From positions 90,087,627-90,151,626 of the forward strand of contig JBANSL010000004.1 in NCBI GenBank assembly GCA_037127255.1: 64,000 nt of DNA. The letters are read 5' to 3'. The notes under the pieces were generated by a model, which did no database searches, was not told where the DNA came from, and worked only from the letters and a program-made list of their open reading frames with translations. The DNA comes from Persicaria tinctoria (taxonomy: Eukaryota > Streptophyta > Magnoliopsida > Caryophyllales > Polygonaceae). This document shows, piece by piece, positions 24,455 to 35,500 of this stretch. Made by a program: the position numbers and the translations under genes. Positions within the stretch are counted from its first letter, which is position 1; the number at the start of each line of letters is the position of its first letter.

Positions 24455-25344
24455 CTAGTGTAATACCCGTGCCTTGAAGGCACGGGAGTTTGATCCGTTT
24501 TTATTTGAACATCGTTTTATATATCTATATCTATAATAGTTCTATATTAATATATACTTGTTTATAACAAAAATATGTACGTATAAAGTTTTTTTTTTTT
24601 TGTAATTTATAAAGTAGTTGGAAAGAGATACAATACAAAATTTTAAAATGATTTAATAAGGTAAAGTAGTAATAATACTCAAACACACCACCTAATATAA
24701 TTGAAATAAATACTCCGTATATAATTATTGTCATAAGCACATGATTGTGCGAATACTTTTGAAGTTATGTAGATATACATAACTTATTCATTACTTTCAT
24801 TAGAAAGATTGCTAGAAAAAGAGGGAAATTAATAGTGAAAATAAAGGTAAGATGGTAAAAATAAAAAGATCCTAAAAGGTAGAAAAGTGATATAAGATGC
24901 CTCATCTAAGATGTAAAATAATCATTAGTAATGCTTGTAAGTCTTAAAATATTATTTATTTTTCGATAGTCATTTAAGATGTCTAAAATAAGTAAATTGT
25001 AAGAATTTTTTTTTTCAAAAATAAGTAAAATAAGTAAATTGTAAGAAAAAAACATCCCTTATTAATATCGATTAATAAGAAAAGAAACTTTTGATTAGTA
25101 TGAAAATAGGAAACAAATATGTTCAAAATATGAAACGTGTATTTTAAAATTTCAGCAATATTATTGAACAAATACGATTGTGATGAATATAATATAGGAA
25201 ACAAATATTTAAACTTCCCTTAATAACATCGATTAATAAGAAATGAAACTTTTGATTAAAAAATTCAACTTTAATTTAAAGAGCGACACGTCAGCAAAAT
25301 GCTAGCAGAATTAGTAATATTAATAGATTAGATATATAGATAGA
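24455..25344 (-). mobile_element. Non-autonomous Helitron
   Basis: Read on the minus strand, the 3' end is a hairpin with 10-bp arms (cccgtgcctt/aaggcacggg, 24466-24486), a short spacer, then CTAG followed by host T. That is the Helitron 3' signature. The opposite end reads tctatatatc on the minus strand, like plant Helitron 5' ends that begin TC. There is no target duplication, as expected, and no Rep/helicase. The right boundary is approximate. Confidence 0.6.
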
Positions 25345-25350
25345 TAAGTA

Positions 25351-25582
25351 CTACCTCCGTTCATAAATATAAATCGTTTGATTTTTTTACACGTTTTTTA
25401 AGGAGCTAAAAAATATACAAAATATCAAATTTTTAGTAATTTTTTAATGTAATATAAATCTTATTAATAATAAGTGTCATATTATTAAAAAAATGTTTGA
25501 AAAGTTAATATTTTATATAGTTTTTAGCTCATTAAAAAACGTGCTAAAAAGTCAAATGACATCTATTTTTGAATGGAGGTAG
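25351..25582. mobile_element. Stowaway MITE, 232 bp
   Basis: Inverted ends (ctacctccgttcataaatat and atttttgaatggaggtag) with inner aaatcgtttgatt and gtcaaatgac, flanked by TA on both sides. Confidence 0.88.
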
Positions 25583-25599
25583 TACGATATTACTATTTA

Positions 25600-25676
25600 A
25601 AAAATACTTTATATAGTTTTTACAAAAAAAAATATGCATGGTTAAAAAAGTCAGCTATTTACAAACGGATGGAGTA
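25600..25676. mobile_element. Stowaway half, broken by a LINE insertion
   Basis: Terminates in acggatggagta like the right end of a Stowaway, and is then interrupted by the LINE at 25677. The end sequence reappears after the LINE as part of its target duplication. Confidence 0.55.
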
Positions 25677-26595
25677 ATTTTTTTTTTATTAGGAAATGAT
25701 TCGGGCGAGCAAACTCTATCCGGCAGCATCCTTGCGGATGAGGTCTAAAAGACCTAAATCGTTGTGAATATCGACTCCCCGGGCAGAGTGGCAAATATGT
25801 GCAACCTAATCAGTCACTATATTGCCCAAACGAGGCACATGAAAGAAGGAGGCTTCTTTGAAAGTCGATAGAAAAAGTTTTACTGCTAAAATCAGCTCAA
25901 TTTTCCAAGAACATTTAGTTTTTCTGTTTAACTAGTGGTCAATGATTATACTAGAATCGCCTTCAATTTGGATTTTGTCAATATTGAGTTGAAAAACGTG
26001 TTGGATTCTCATTTTAAGAGCAAGTGCTTCCGCTTTTGAGAGGGCTTTGTTTTCCAAGTTTTTGGTAACACATTCGTATTGGTTGACCATTCTAGTCCCG
26101 GATTATGGCGTCTGTCGTATTGTCAGTATTTGTTATCGTTGATCCATCAAAATTAAGCTTAAGCGTACCCATAGGGGGTTTGCGCCACAAAATCATTCTT
26201 TGGTGTTCTTTTTCTTTTTCGGGGGGTTGGAGTTATGGGGGGTTTGGGAAATTCCTCGTCTATACCAGCTTCTAGCAAAACTGTTTTACTCCAATTATCG
26301 ATGTGAGAGTTAATCAAGCGTAAAGCTATGTCTTTCCGTGGAATGGGGATCCGTTGAAACAAATGTTGGTTTCGAATATACCAGACATACCATCAAGAAA
26401 AGGCAAGCACCTCCTTGGCCGACGAATTGAGATCATTCCCAATGAACGACATGATAGGTTTGATGTCACGAGAATGAATTATCATGTTTGTAATAGTTGA
26501 TTGTACATGAAAAGGGAAGTAATAGATAGAGCTGTACAAAGGGACATTCCAGGAGGAGGTGAATTTCATCTTCAACCACACTGTATTAAACACGA
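25677..26595 (-). mobile_element. 5'-truncated L1-type LINE
   Basis: A poly-T at 25678-25688 marks a poly(A) tail on the minus strand. A 14-bp direct repeat, aaacggatggagta, flanks it (25663-25676 and 26596-26609). Minus-strand translation gives a broken zf-RVT region (VEDEIHLLLECPF), a linker, and an RNase H-like domain (KLNFDGST start, ALSKAEALALK) typical of plant L1 elements. Only the last ~0.9 kb of the element is present. Confidence 0.85.
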
Positions 26596-26609
26596 AAACG
26601 GATGGAGTA

Positions 26610-27298
26610 TATAGTGATGTATCTATTAGAAAATTGTCTAGTTTTGACTAAAAAAGGAAACTAATTAAACAAGCCCCATTCACTCAACATCAAGTTATTT
26701 GATTAATGTTCAAAACTTTACCTACAAACATTTTTCAACTAAATTCTGATATAAAAAAAATAGTAATAATTTCATAAATATTTTTCCAAATGTTTTTATA
26801 TTATTGTTTCGAATGAAATCATAATGATTTGATAAGTCAGTTAAAAGAAATTTCAATCACATTAGATAAATAGGAGATAAAATCATCTTTCATATATTTA
26901 TCAAATAATGATTTTTACATTTGATAATCAAAAGAAGAAATATATCATATTCATCATATCATATCATATAAGTATAGTTTTTGTGTTGTTTCTCAAAATA
27001 AATAAGATTGAAAAAAAAAATAATCAAAATTTTAAGCATTTGGGTGCTACACGAACATGACTCCGACGCCCTTTCACACAGTTGATTAGTTGAAGTAGCA
27101 AGTTGAAAGGTCCACACCTCCACCGCCCTCTTCGTCTGATCCCGATCGTCTCCCTCCAGTACCCTCATCCTCATCTTCATCCTCAATTTTCGGGATCATA
27201 CACCCCGTTGAGTGTCGGCAGCTTCTGATTCGAGTAAGATACCTAAATTCTCTAATCAATTTTGGTATTAAACCTATAGAAATCGCGGAGTTGAGGGT
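26610..27298. other. Intergenic DNA and PUX10 promoter/leader
   Basis: AT-rich to about 27000, then a GC-richer leader before the PUX10 start codon. No separate gene. Confidence 0.45.
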
Positions 27299-30200
27299 AT
27301 GGGTGATGTCGGTGAGAAATTGGCGTATTTCCAAGCCATTACGGGCGTACACGACTCCGATTTGTGCACAGAAATCCTCGCCGCCCATGGATGGGATCTG
27401 GAGCTCGCGGTCGCTGCTTTCACCGGCGGAAATTCGTCGCCTCCGGAGCCCTCCGCCCCTGCTTATATCGCCACAGACGGTGGAGGAGGGAGTGATATAG
27501 GAAGTAGCCACTCCAGGTCGAGTTTTGACCATCCCCGGGTTCAGAGGTCTGAATCTACTTCGCTGGTGTCTCTGGCTCCCAATTTGGCTTGGAGGCTCGT
27601 AACCCTACCTGTTTCCGTGATATCTGGTGGTCTAGGGTTGGTTTCGGGAGCTGTTGGGTTGGGGCTATGGGCTGCCGGTGGAGTTCTGTCCTATTCGCTC
27701 GGGATGCTAGGGTTAGGTTCGGTGCAATCCGGCGATCCGTCTGCGAGCCCGTTGGTGTCAGCGTCTCCGGCCGCGTCTGAGGCGTTTGAGTTTATTGCCG
27801 CGTTTGAGAGAGAATTTGGCGGGAGGACGAGGCCTAACTTCGTGTTGGAAGGGTTCATGGAAGCTCTGCAGCGGTCACGGCATGAATACAAGCTGTTGTT
27901 TGTCTACCTGCATTCTCCGGATCACCCTGATACATCAGTATTCTGTGGGAGGACTCTTTGCAACGAGGTTTTGTCCGCATTTATAAACGAGAACTTCGTG
28001 TCTTGGGGTGCTAGCATCCGATCTAGCGAGGGGTTCAAGATGAGTAATAGTTTGAAGGCTTCAAGGTTCCCCTTCTGTGCTGTGGTAATGGCAGCAACAA
28101 ATCAGCGGATTGCGTTGCTTCAGCAGGTACAGGTTATTGCCGAGTTACTTCCTCTTATTTGATGTGCTAATGTTGAAATGTGCGAATAAAATATCATCAG
28201 TATCAAATTTTGGATTGATTGAATATGCTGGAAATAACAATTGGCATCTGATGCTACATGAAACCATTGTGAATGATTCTGATAGGATAACTCAATCAAT
28301 ATCTTACTACATTGTCTCTTATATAACTTGTATGTTTTTACTTGAATTTGGTCTGGTCATCACATTGTGAAGCTGTTAGATAATGTCTTATTTGAAGTAT
28401 AGGGAAAATATTTTAGATGTGGGGAAAGATCATATCTTGTGACAACTTCATGTTATTCTGCTGAATGTAGCAAGTACAAGTATATGTAGAGGATCAATAT
28501 TCAATACCTTCAAATTTGATTGCTCCTTTTAATATGCAGCTGAATCCTTGATTTGGATGGACTAGAGGGTGATGTGGAAAGGAGGAATGAGTTTAGACTA
28601 GAGAGTAGGTTTTTCTTATTGCCCATATATTGGCTTTGGGTGAATGAACCTGGCAAACTTCACGTAGTTCTAAACATTGGATTTTCATGTAACACATTAA
28701 ACCATGAGGTAATCTTAACAGGTCTTTATGACTGTATGAGGTAGACTACAGACTTTGCAATACAATCCTCTTAATATTACATGAAAAGATGAACATTCAT
28801 TTTTTATTTGAGTTGTTTTGTTTGGCTCCTTTTAGTGACCCTGATGTGTACAAAACACATTTGGAAGATTGTTGTGGGCAAACTGTATGGTTCACATATT
28901 TGCTATTTACCCATGCATGCCTTTATGAATCTGAAAATTCATCATGAAGGATTTGTTGAGCCACTAGATAGTGGGTGAAATATTCATAGGATTGGAGAGC
29001 TGTATTTTTTTCTTATGGTACACATCACAAACTGGCTCTTATTTTCTCATTATAGGTCATATTTTAAACACATACATCCACGGTATCCTGCTTTTCTTAC
29101 TAGCTCATTGCTGTAATGCTCCAAAATATTAACACTAGTACTTTATAGAAAAGCATTAAGAGGTAGAAGGGTTTTTTTTGGGTGGGGTGGGGGGGGGGGG
29201 GGGGAGCATTAAGTGATTCATTGAAGGGTTTTGGGGGGCAAATTGTGCACCTCCACAGGTGATTAATTTCTTCCATTTGAACTGAGCCCAAGGGGTAGAA
29301 GTAGAATATAGAAAAAAGTGCTCAAGGTGACATATTTTAGCTGTTATCATCTCGCATGAATAGGAACCTATTCAAGGTTTCAAGTTCAAGTGAAATTGTT
29401 TCTACTTCTATTGTTCAGTGCAAAATTGTGGACAAGTGCCAACTGCCAAGTGTGGAACTTTATGTGTTAAGAACTTAAGAACATCAGTGGATCGCCAGAG
29501 ATATCAGTATGGAACTTAAGCTGTCATCTAACCCTCACAAAGTCTGGAAATGAAACTCAAGATACCTGAAACAATCCATTATCAATAAAAATCACGTATA
29601 GAAGTGTTGTACCTTTGGTTTCTGGTGATCCTCCACTTTAAACACAGGGCTTGAATATTTTATATTCGTCTAGCCAGCAGTCATTTGGGAAATTTGGTTC
29701 AACTATCATTCTCCATCCCTTTGGATATGGGAATCATGCTTTATCTTTCTAATCCCCTGCATTTGTCAACATTGTCTGCATTCATCTCTTTCAGAACAGG
29801 GTTTATTTACTTGTGCACTTGAGGTGGTTCGTTGTTTCTGTGACTGTTGTATGACCTTTTGCTTCGTCAATACGTTGCAGATTGAAGGTCCTAAAACTCC
29901 TGAGGAGATGCTTCCTTTATTACAGAGAGTTCTTGAGGAAACTGGACCTATCCTCGTTTCAGCTAGGCTTGAAGCTGAGGAAAGAAGGAACAACACACGT
30001 CTGAGAGAGGAGCAAGATGCCGCTTACCGAGCAGCCCTTGAAGCTGATCAGGTATGGCCATATGGGTCACTTTCTTTAAAGCGGGATTTGGGGGATGCTG
30101 GCTAGTGCTGAAAGACAGCCTTTTATCTTTTAATGAATTACGAGATAGCGAGTGAATTATAGTGTAAAGCAAGTAGGAAAGATTTCTATCCCTTTTTACT

Positions 30201-30945
30201 ATCTTCCTTCTTGTGCTAGACCTTATAAATTTAAGGCTTTTGTTCATTATACATTCGGGTTGTCATGCCTTTATCATCTATGATTCAACTTTTGCTCTCT
30301 GAATCTGATGTCAGGCGAGGGAACAACAGAGGAAAGAAGAGCAGGAAAGACTGGAAAGGGAAGCTGCTGAAGCAGAGAGAAAATGCAAGGAGGAAGAAGA
30401 GGCCCGCGAGAGAGAAGCACGTGAAGCCGCAGAAAGAGAAGCTGCTTTGGTTCGACGGAGGCAGGAAAAAGCACTTTCTTTGGGTGCTGAACCTGAGAAG
30501 GGACCTGATGTCACTCAAGTAAGTCTCTTCCTGGAACCTCCATATTAGACGTTTTAAGGTGTCGATTTGTTACTTGTAGTGGAACCCCATAATCTCATAG
30601 TAATATTGAACAAAGCTGAAATACTGAAACACCCATTACCCAGTAGCTCTCTCCCTTTCCCCAATAGCGCAATATCTTATCTAATGTGTTTATTTTTCAA
30701 CAAACCAAAAACAGGTTTTGGTACGTTTCCCAGGAGGAGAGCGCAAAGATAGGAGGTTCCACAGCGCTGCAACTATCCAATCCATATACGACTACGTGGA
30801 TTCTCTAGATTGCTTGAATGTAGAGAACTACAGTCTCGTCTCCAACTTCCCTCGTACAGTCTTCGGTCCAGACAAGCGATCCCTCACCCTAAAGGAATCT
30901 GGGCTGCACCCCCAGGCCAGCCTTTTCGTCGAGCTGAACTCATAA
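27299..30945 (+). CDS. PUX10: UBA/UAS/UBX-domain protein, PUX10 ortholog
   Basis: Four exons (27299-28126, 29881-30051, 30315-30518, 30715-30945) give 477 aa, close to the ~480 aa I recall for Arabidopsis PUX10. In order: a UBA-like domain (EKLAYFQAITGVHDSDLCTE and following, residues ~6-42); a hydrophobic Gly-rich hairpin (~96-140) that anchors relatives to lipid droplets; a UAS thioredoxin-fold domain (~165-310); a charged coiled coil (AREQQRKEEQERLEREAAEA, ~330-390); and a C-terminal UBX domain (VLVRFPGGERKDRRF). PUX10-type proteins recruit CDC48/p97 through UBX and ubiquitinated proteins through UBA, for removal from lipid droplets. Intron 1 is 1.75 kb and includes a poly-G tract near 29190. 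The ATG fits the conserved family N-terminus. Confidence 0.94.
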
Positions 30946-31344
30946 CTTAACAACGGAAACCCAAGGTAGCCAGCAAAACAATCAAATCTCTCATAGTCAT
31001 CTCTCTTTCTATGGATTCCAATAGACCCTTGTTGACTATTGAATTGCTCTATAGGCTGTTGTGTAATGGATCAAATGCGGGTTAGAATAAACATGTCGAT
31101 TGCTTCCTCGTTCCTTGTCATTTTCGGCGATCTTTCAGGCTGGTTTGGCAATGGCGTTTGGTACGTTAGGGGCTCGGTTATGATGTGGATGACAGATTTG
31201 GAGTATTATCACTTGGCTTTTGACGAATTATTACCTCTTGTAGTAGATCGAATCTGGTTCAATGTTATATACTGTGCCTTTGGAAGATTAACAGTGTTAA
31301 TACAATTAGTATGGTTCGTGTAACATCAAATTTGGGACAAAATT
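30946..31344. other. PUX10 3' UTR and spacer
   Basis: No domain-bearing ORF. Likely 3' UTR for the first ~300 bases. Confidence 0.45.
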
Positions 31345-31685
31345 AGGTAACATCATATTCGAGCTCGCTCACTTGTTTAAACAAGTCGAGTTTGAACAAA
31401 ATTTTAACCTCGGTTGAAAGCTCGTCTCGTTCGAATAAAGCTCGAATAGCTCGAATTCTATGGAATTTCTAAAATTTACTCTAAGTTAACATGTTATAAC
31501 CAAGTAGAACTGCTTAAAGCTAAAAAAAAGCTCTGTTCGAGCTCGTTAATTTTCTAAACAAGCCAAGCTTAAACAAAATAAAAAACTCGTTTAAAAATTA
31601 GGCTCGGCTCAGCTCGAGCTCTTTTAACGAACAACCAAGTTTGAACATGTCAAGTTCGGCTTGTTCGGCTCGAATAACACCCCTA
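31345..31685. mobile_element. Degraded MITE rich in ctcgagctcg motifs
   Basis: Ends taggtaacatcatattcgag and ctcgaataacaccccta are imperfect inverted repeats, with repeated gctcga/tcgagc words between. This is a common plant non-autonomous DNA transposon style. No target duplication could be defined. Confidence 0.42.
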
Positions 31686-31832
31686 GTATAAACTCCGAGA
31701 AAGCAATTTTTTTAAACGTAAACACATTAAATTTTAGAAATTTTATGTTAGATAAACTGATATAGTTATGCTCATTACAAATTTACAATAGAAAGAGAGG
31801 GAGGAGTCACTTAAGTTAGTCAGATTAGAAGG

Positions 31833-32048
31833 CTTTCCGATTTTGTGGAGATTCCACTAAATCTATTGATTTTGTCAATTTTTATTTTTAAAAATGTTTT
31901 ATATATTTATTTTGGGTTTTGGGTATAGAAAAATAAACCAATTGAGAAATATTTCCCCTTTATATATACTCGTTTTAGCAATTTTAAATTAGATTACGAG
32001 GTTCACCCATTTTCTTGTAGGATTTTCTTTCTCAATATAATATTCTTA
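31833..32048. repeat. 216-bp direct repeat, left copy
   Basis: Starts ctttccgattttgtggag and ends aatataatattctta. It matches 36669-36883 at roughly 95% by eye, and the pair brackets the LINE composite exactly. Confidence 0.9.
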
Positions 32049-32403
32049 CAGTGGGCAACATTAGGATGGTTATGTTTAGGAAAACAGAACACATCCTTAA
32101 TCATCCTGAAGAATGATGTTACAAAGATCAATATTCAAAGGGAGAGTAGACATATTACGGTTTATTACTCCGTATACTCTTAGCAATGACATATGCAACT
32201 CTATTTGCTTCTCTATAACAATGCTTAAATTCAATATGATCAAAAGAGCTATAAAGAAGCTTGATTTCTTCAATTTGGCGCAAGATCTCCCATTTGATTG
32301 GTGTCGATCCAATAATTGCTTTTACTGCTTCTAAATTGTCACCTGCAATTATGACTTTCTTGAGGCTTCTCTCAATCGCTTTCTGCATACCTATAGAAAT
32401 AGC

Positions 32404-32961
32404 CAATGTTCTAAAAAACGCTCGGCGGATGCTTGGCGTAAGGGTACCGCTAAGCGCCAAGACGGATTGGTGGCCTTATCAGCGGTTCTTGGCGGATAAA
32501 ACGGTTTTTGATTATTTTAGTATATTTATCCCATAAACTATGTATAAACGTGTATTATGTAATAAACTGTGTATTGATTTTAAGTTTATAGTATATCAAA
32601 TAAAAATTCATCATGACCCTTTTTAAAGTTGTCTGAATCAAATATAAAACCATATAGATATACTACATATTAGAGAAGTTTAAAAGCATAAAAACTAAAT
32701 AATCTAAATTTAAAACCACCAAGACCGCTAAGCCTCCGTCCCGTGCCCGCCAAAACTCTTCCCCGCCAAGCCCGATTTGCACCCGCCAAGGCCGCCAAGT
32801 CTCCGTCTTGCACCCGCCAAGGCCGCCAAGGTGATGTTCCATTCCCGCCAAGGCCCTCCCCCGCCAAGCTACACCGCCAAGGCCGAATTCGTGACGGTGT
32901 GGGTCCGCCAAGCGTCTTGGCGCCGTCTTGGCGGCCGCCAAGGCCGTTTTTTAGAACACTG
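32404..32961. mobile_element. hAT MITE, 558 bp, with CCGCCAAG-rich interior
   Basis: Inverted ends caatgttctaaaaaacg and cgttttttagaacactg are flanked by the 8-bp duplication gaaatagc (32396-32403 and 32962-32969). The right half (about 32720-32950) is GC-rich and repeats ccgccaag/gccgccaagg many times. No transposase is encoded. It sits inside the LINE RNase H domain. Confidence 0.9.
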
Positions 32962-33118
32962 GAAATAGCTAGAACCTCGACTTGTAGAACTGAACTCTGC
33001 CTTATCTCTTATTGAAAAATATCAATAATATGACCATCGGAGTCCCTGATGACCCCTGCCACATAACACTGGTCAGTGGGGCGCATTGAGCCATCGACGT
33101 TTATTTTATTTATTTATT

Positions 33119-33149
<31 letters not shown>

Positions 33150-34480
33150 GTTTTTTTTGATAAGGAAATAATTCGAGGCCGGATAGGCCCGGACCTCGAG
33201 AGGCCGATAAAGTCGGCGGACGGCAAGCCGTCTAAACATACAACAAGAAAATAGAAAATATAACATAGAAACATAAAAAAGTGCAGTACAAGCGGAGAGA
33301 GTCACACAGCAATAGGCGAACGAGCGAACTAAGCCCACCAGGCTGGAGACAACGTAGACAAGAGCCGACGCCAAGCACCACCAAGAAGTGACACCGCTGG
33401 CCAGCGGTACATCAGGAGTCCTGTGGGCAGTGAAGACGAACCTCTAAGGAAATTTCCGTAATGCGGAGTCGCCTCGATACACACCGCCTCGACCCCAGTC
33501 AGACCCGACATCGGACGCCAGAGCTCCAACACAGACGAAGAACGCTACGAACAACCAACAACGCAGCCGAGAACCGACATAGTACGACGCACCAAAAGAT
33601 CCTTTAGGGATTAATTTGAAGCCCTCTCGGGATTTGATTATATGTAAAGATATCTAGTTTATGAAGTTATAAACTTATTTGTTTATTAGTTTTAATTATA
33701 TGGGCCTTGGGCCCAAAGCAAATGAAACGGCCCAAACCAAGAGATGTTAGGGCAAGGACCAGGAGACAAAAGAACAGGGAATAGCACTAAATACCACTTT
33801 TTCAAAAATCTTTGCAAAAATACCACTATTTTGGAAAAATTTGCAAGAATACCATTTTTTCCAAAAATTTGCAAAAATGCCAAGGTAAACTCTCCCCCCA
33901 AACCTGCTATTCTAGGTTATTATGCCCAAAAAAAAAATTAAATTACAGCCATTGTCAACCCTCGTTTGGGTGCCTTGGTTCGTAGTGGTGGTTCGTGGGC
34001 GTCGCCGGGGCTGTCCGGCCCGGCCTCAGGGCGAGGCCGACGACAGTGGAAGGCCGGCGGCGGCGGCCCGACGGTGGAAGAGGTGGGCTCTGGCGCTCTG
34101 GGTTGTTGCTGTTCTCTCTCCTCTCCCTCACTCTTGCCTTTTTCTCAGATCTGGGCGTTGGTAAGGGTTTCTCCGCCGCCGCTTGTCCAAGGTTGGTTGT
34201 CAGGCTGATAGGGGGTGGTCTTGGGTGTGAGCCAGGCGAGATGGGGCTAGTAATGTCGGCCTTCCTGGTTCGAAGGATCGCTGCAGCGAGATGGCTATTC
34301 CTCAGCGGTGGTGTGGTGGGTGGAAGGCCGGCCCCAGGGTGAGGCCGGCGGCGGTGGAAGGCGTGGGCGCCGCTTGCTCTCTCGCTCTCTACTCCGTCTT
34401 CTTCGTCCCTGTTCTCTCTCACCTGCCGCTTGCTCTCTCTCTCAATCTTTCTTCGTCCCTGTTCGTCTCCTTCGTCCCTG

Positions 34481-34750
34481 GTTTCCATTTTGTAGAGAAG
34501 GGTTCCGAAATGGGGTGACACGGGGTTTGACATTGGGTGACACGGGTTTCCATTTTGTAGAGAAGGGTTCCGAAATGGGGTGACACGGGGTTTGACATTG
34601 GGTGACACGGGTTTCCATTTTGTAGAGAAGGGTTCCGAAATGGGGTGACACGGGGTTTGACATTGGGTGACACGGGTTTCCATTTTGTAGAGAAGGGTTC
34701 CGAAATGGGGTGACACGGGGTTTGACATTGGGTGACACGGGTTTCCATTA
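34481..34750. repeat. 65-bp minisatellite, four copies plus a partial
   Basis: Units start gtttccattttgtagagaag at 34481, 34546, 34611, 34676 and 34741. The copies are essentially identical. The unit is not a multiple of three and lacks stops in all three minus frames, which explains the overlapping long minus-strand ORFs. They should not be read as genes. Confidence 0.97.
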
Positions 34751-35012
34751 TGCAGGTTTGGGTTCGGGCTGTCAGGGGTTCAAATCTGGTGTGAGATTGG
34801 GAGTTTTTGAGTGGTTTCGGGGGCGATTGGCTCGAATCTTGTCCGTCTAGCTCTTATTCTGGCCGGATCTGGTGCCTCGTTGTCAGATCTGGTCGCCGTC
34901 GGGTCAGATCTGGTGCGTGGTCGCTGCTCGCCGTCAGATCTGGTTGTTCCCGGGCTTAACGTGGATCTGTGCTTCTTTCTCCTCAGATCTGGTCGGCGAC
35001 GGTGGAAGGCCG

Positions 35013-35500
35013 GCCATCTGTCGAAGCTCAGCAACGCCGAGATCGTCTCCATGCTCGAGTACCACGCGCTCAACACCTACAACCCTAAGGGCTCTTTGAA
35101 GACCAACAAGGACGTCCTCACAACGCTCGCCACCAACGGCGCCGGGAAATACGGTCTCAAAGTGAAGACCGCCGGCGACGACGTCTCCGCTCCTCCCGTC
35201 GTCATCTTCACCGTCGACAGCGTGCTCCTCGAGGAGCTCTTCGGCAAGTCTCCCACATCGGCACCTGCTCCAGCGCCGGAATCTCTCTCTCCGTCTCCAG
35301 CAGATGCTCCGGCCTCCGATTCTCCGACGCCGGCGGTTTCACCTCCCGCTCCAATGATCGTTGCACCGGAGGAGTCTCCCGCTGGGGCTCCATCGTCCAA
35401 GTCAGTCGACAGTGCCGCCGACAATCTGGTGGTGGTTCTCTCTCTCTCCCTCCCCCTCTCTCTCCCCCTTGTGGGAACCTGCAACCGGCTTAACCCTTCC
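35013..35500 (+). pseudogene. Captured fragment of a fasciclin-like arabinogalactan protein gene
   Basis: Translation gives [69 protein letters not shown], then an AP/SP-rich linker ([20 protein letters not shown]) and a hydrophobic tail. This matches the second fasciclin domain, glycomodule and GPI-signal region of FLA1/2/8/10-type proteins. The first part of the gene is missing. The domain also has a deletion after GDDVS and lacks the Pro before EELF, so it is a fragment, not a gene. It lies inside the MULE-like element. The join at about 35012 falls in a ggtggaaggccggc motif that recurs elsewhere in the element. Confidence 0.85.

Noticed and set aside
27086..27532. 148-codon minus-strand ORF
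   Set aside because: Antisense to the PUX10 leader and first exon, and no family is recognised.
33955..34728. 257-codon minus-strand ORF, plus the two overlapping ones at 34419-34748 and 34442-34738
   Set aside because: They are produced by the 65-bp minisatellite and GC-rich captured DNA. The same peptide repeats in every phase and there is no known domain.
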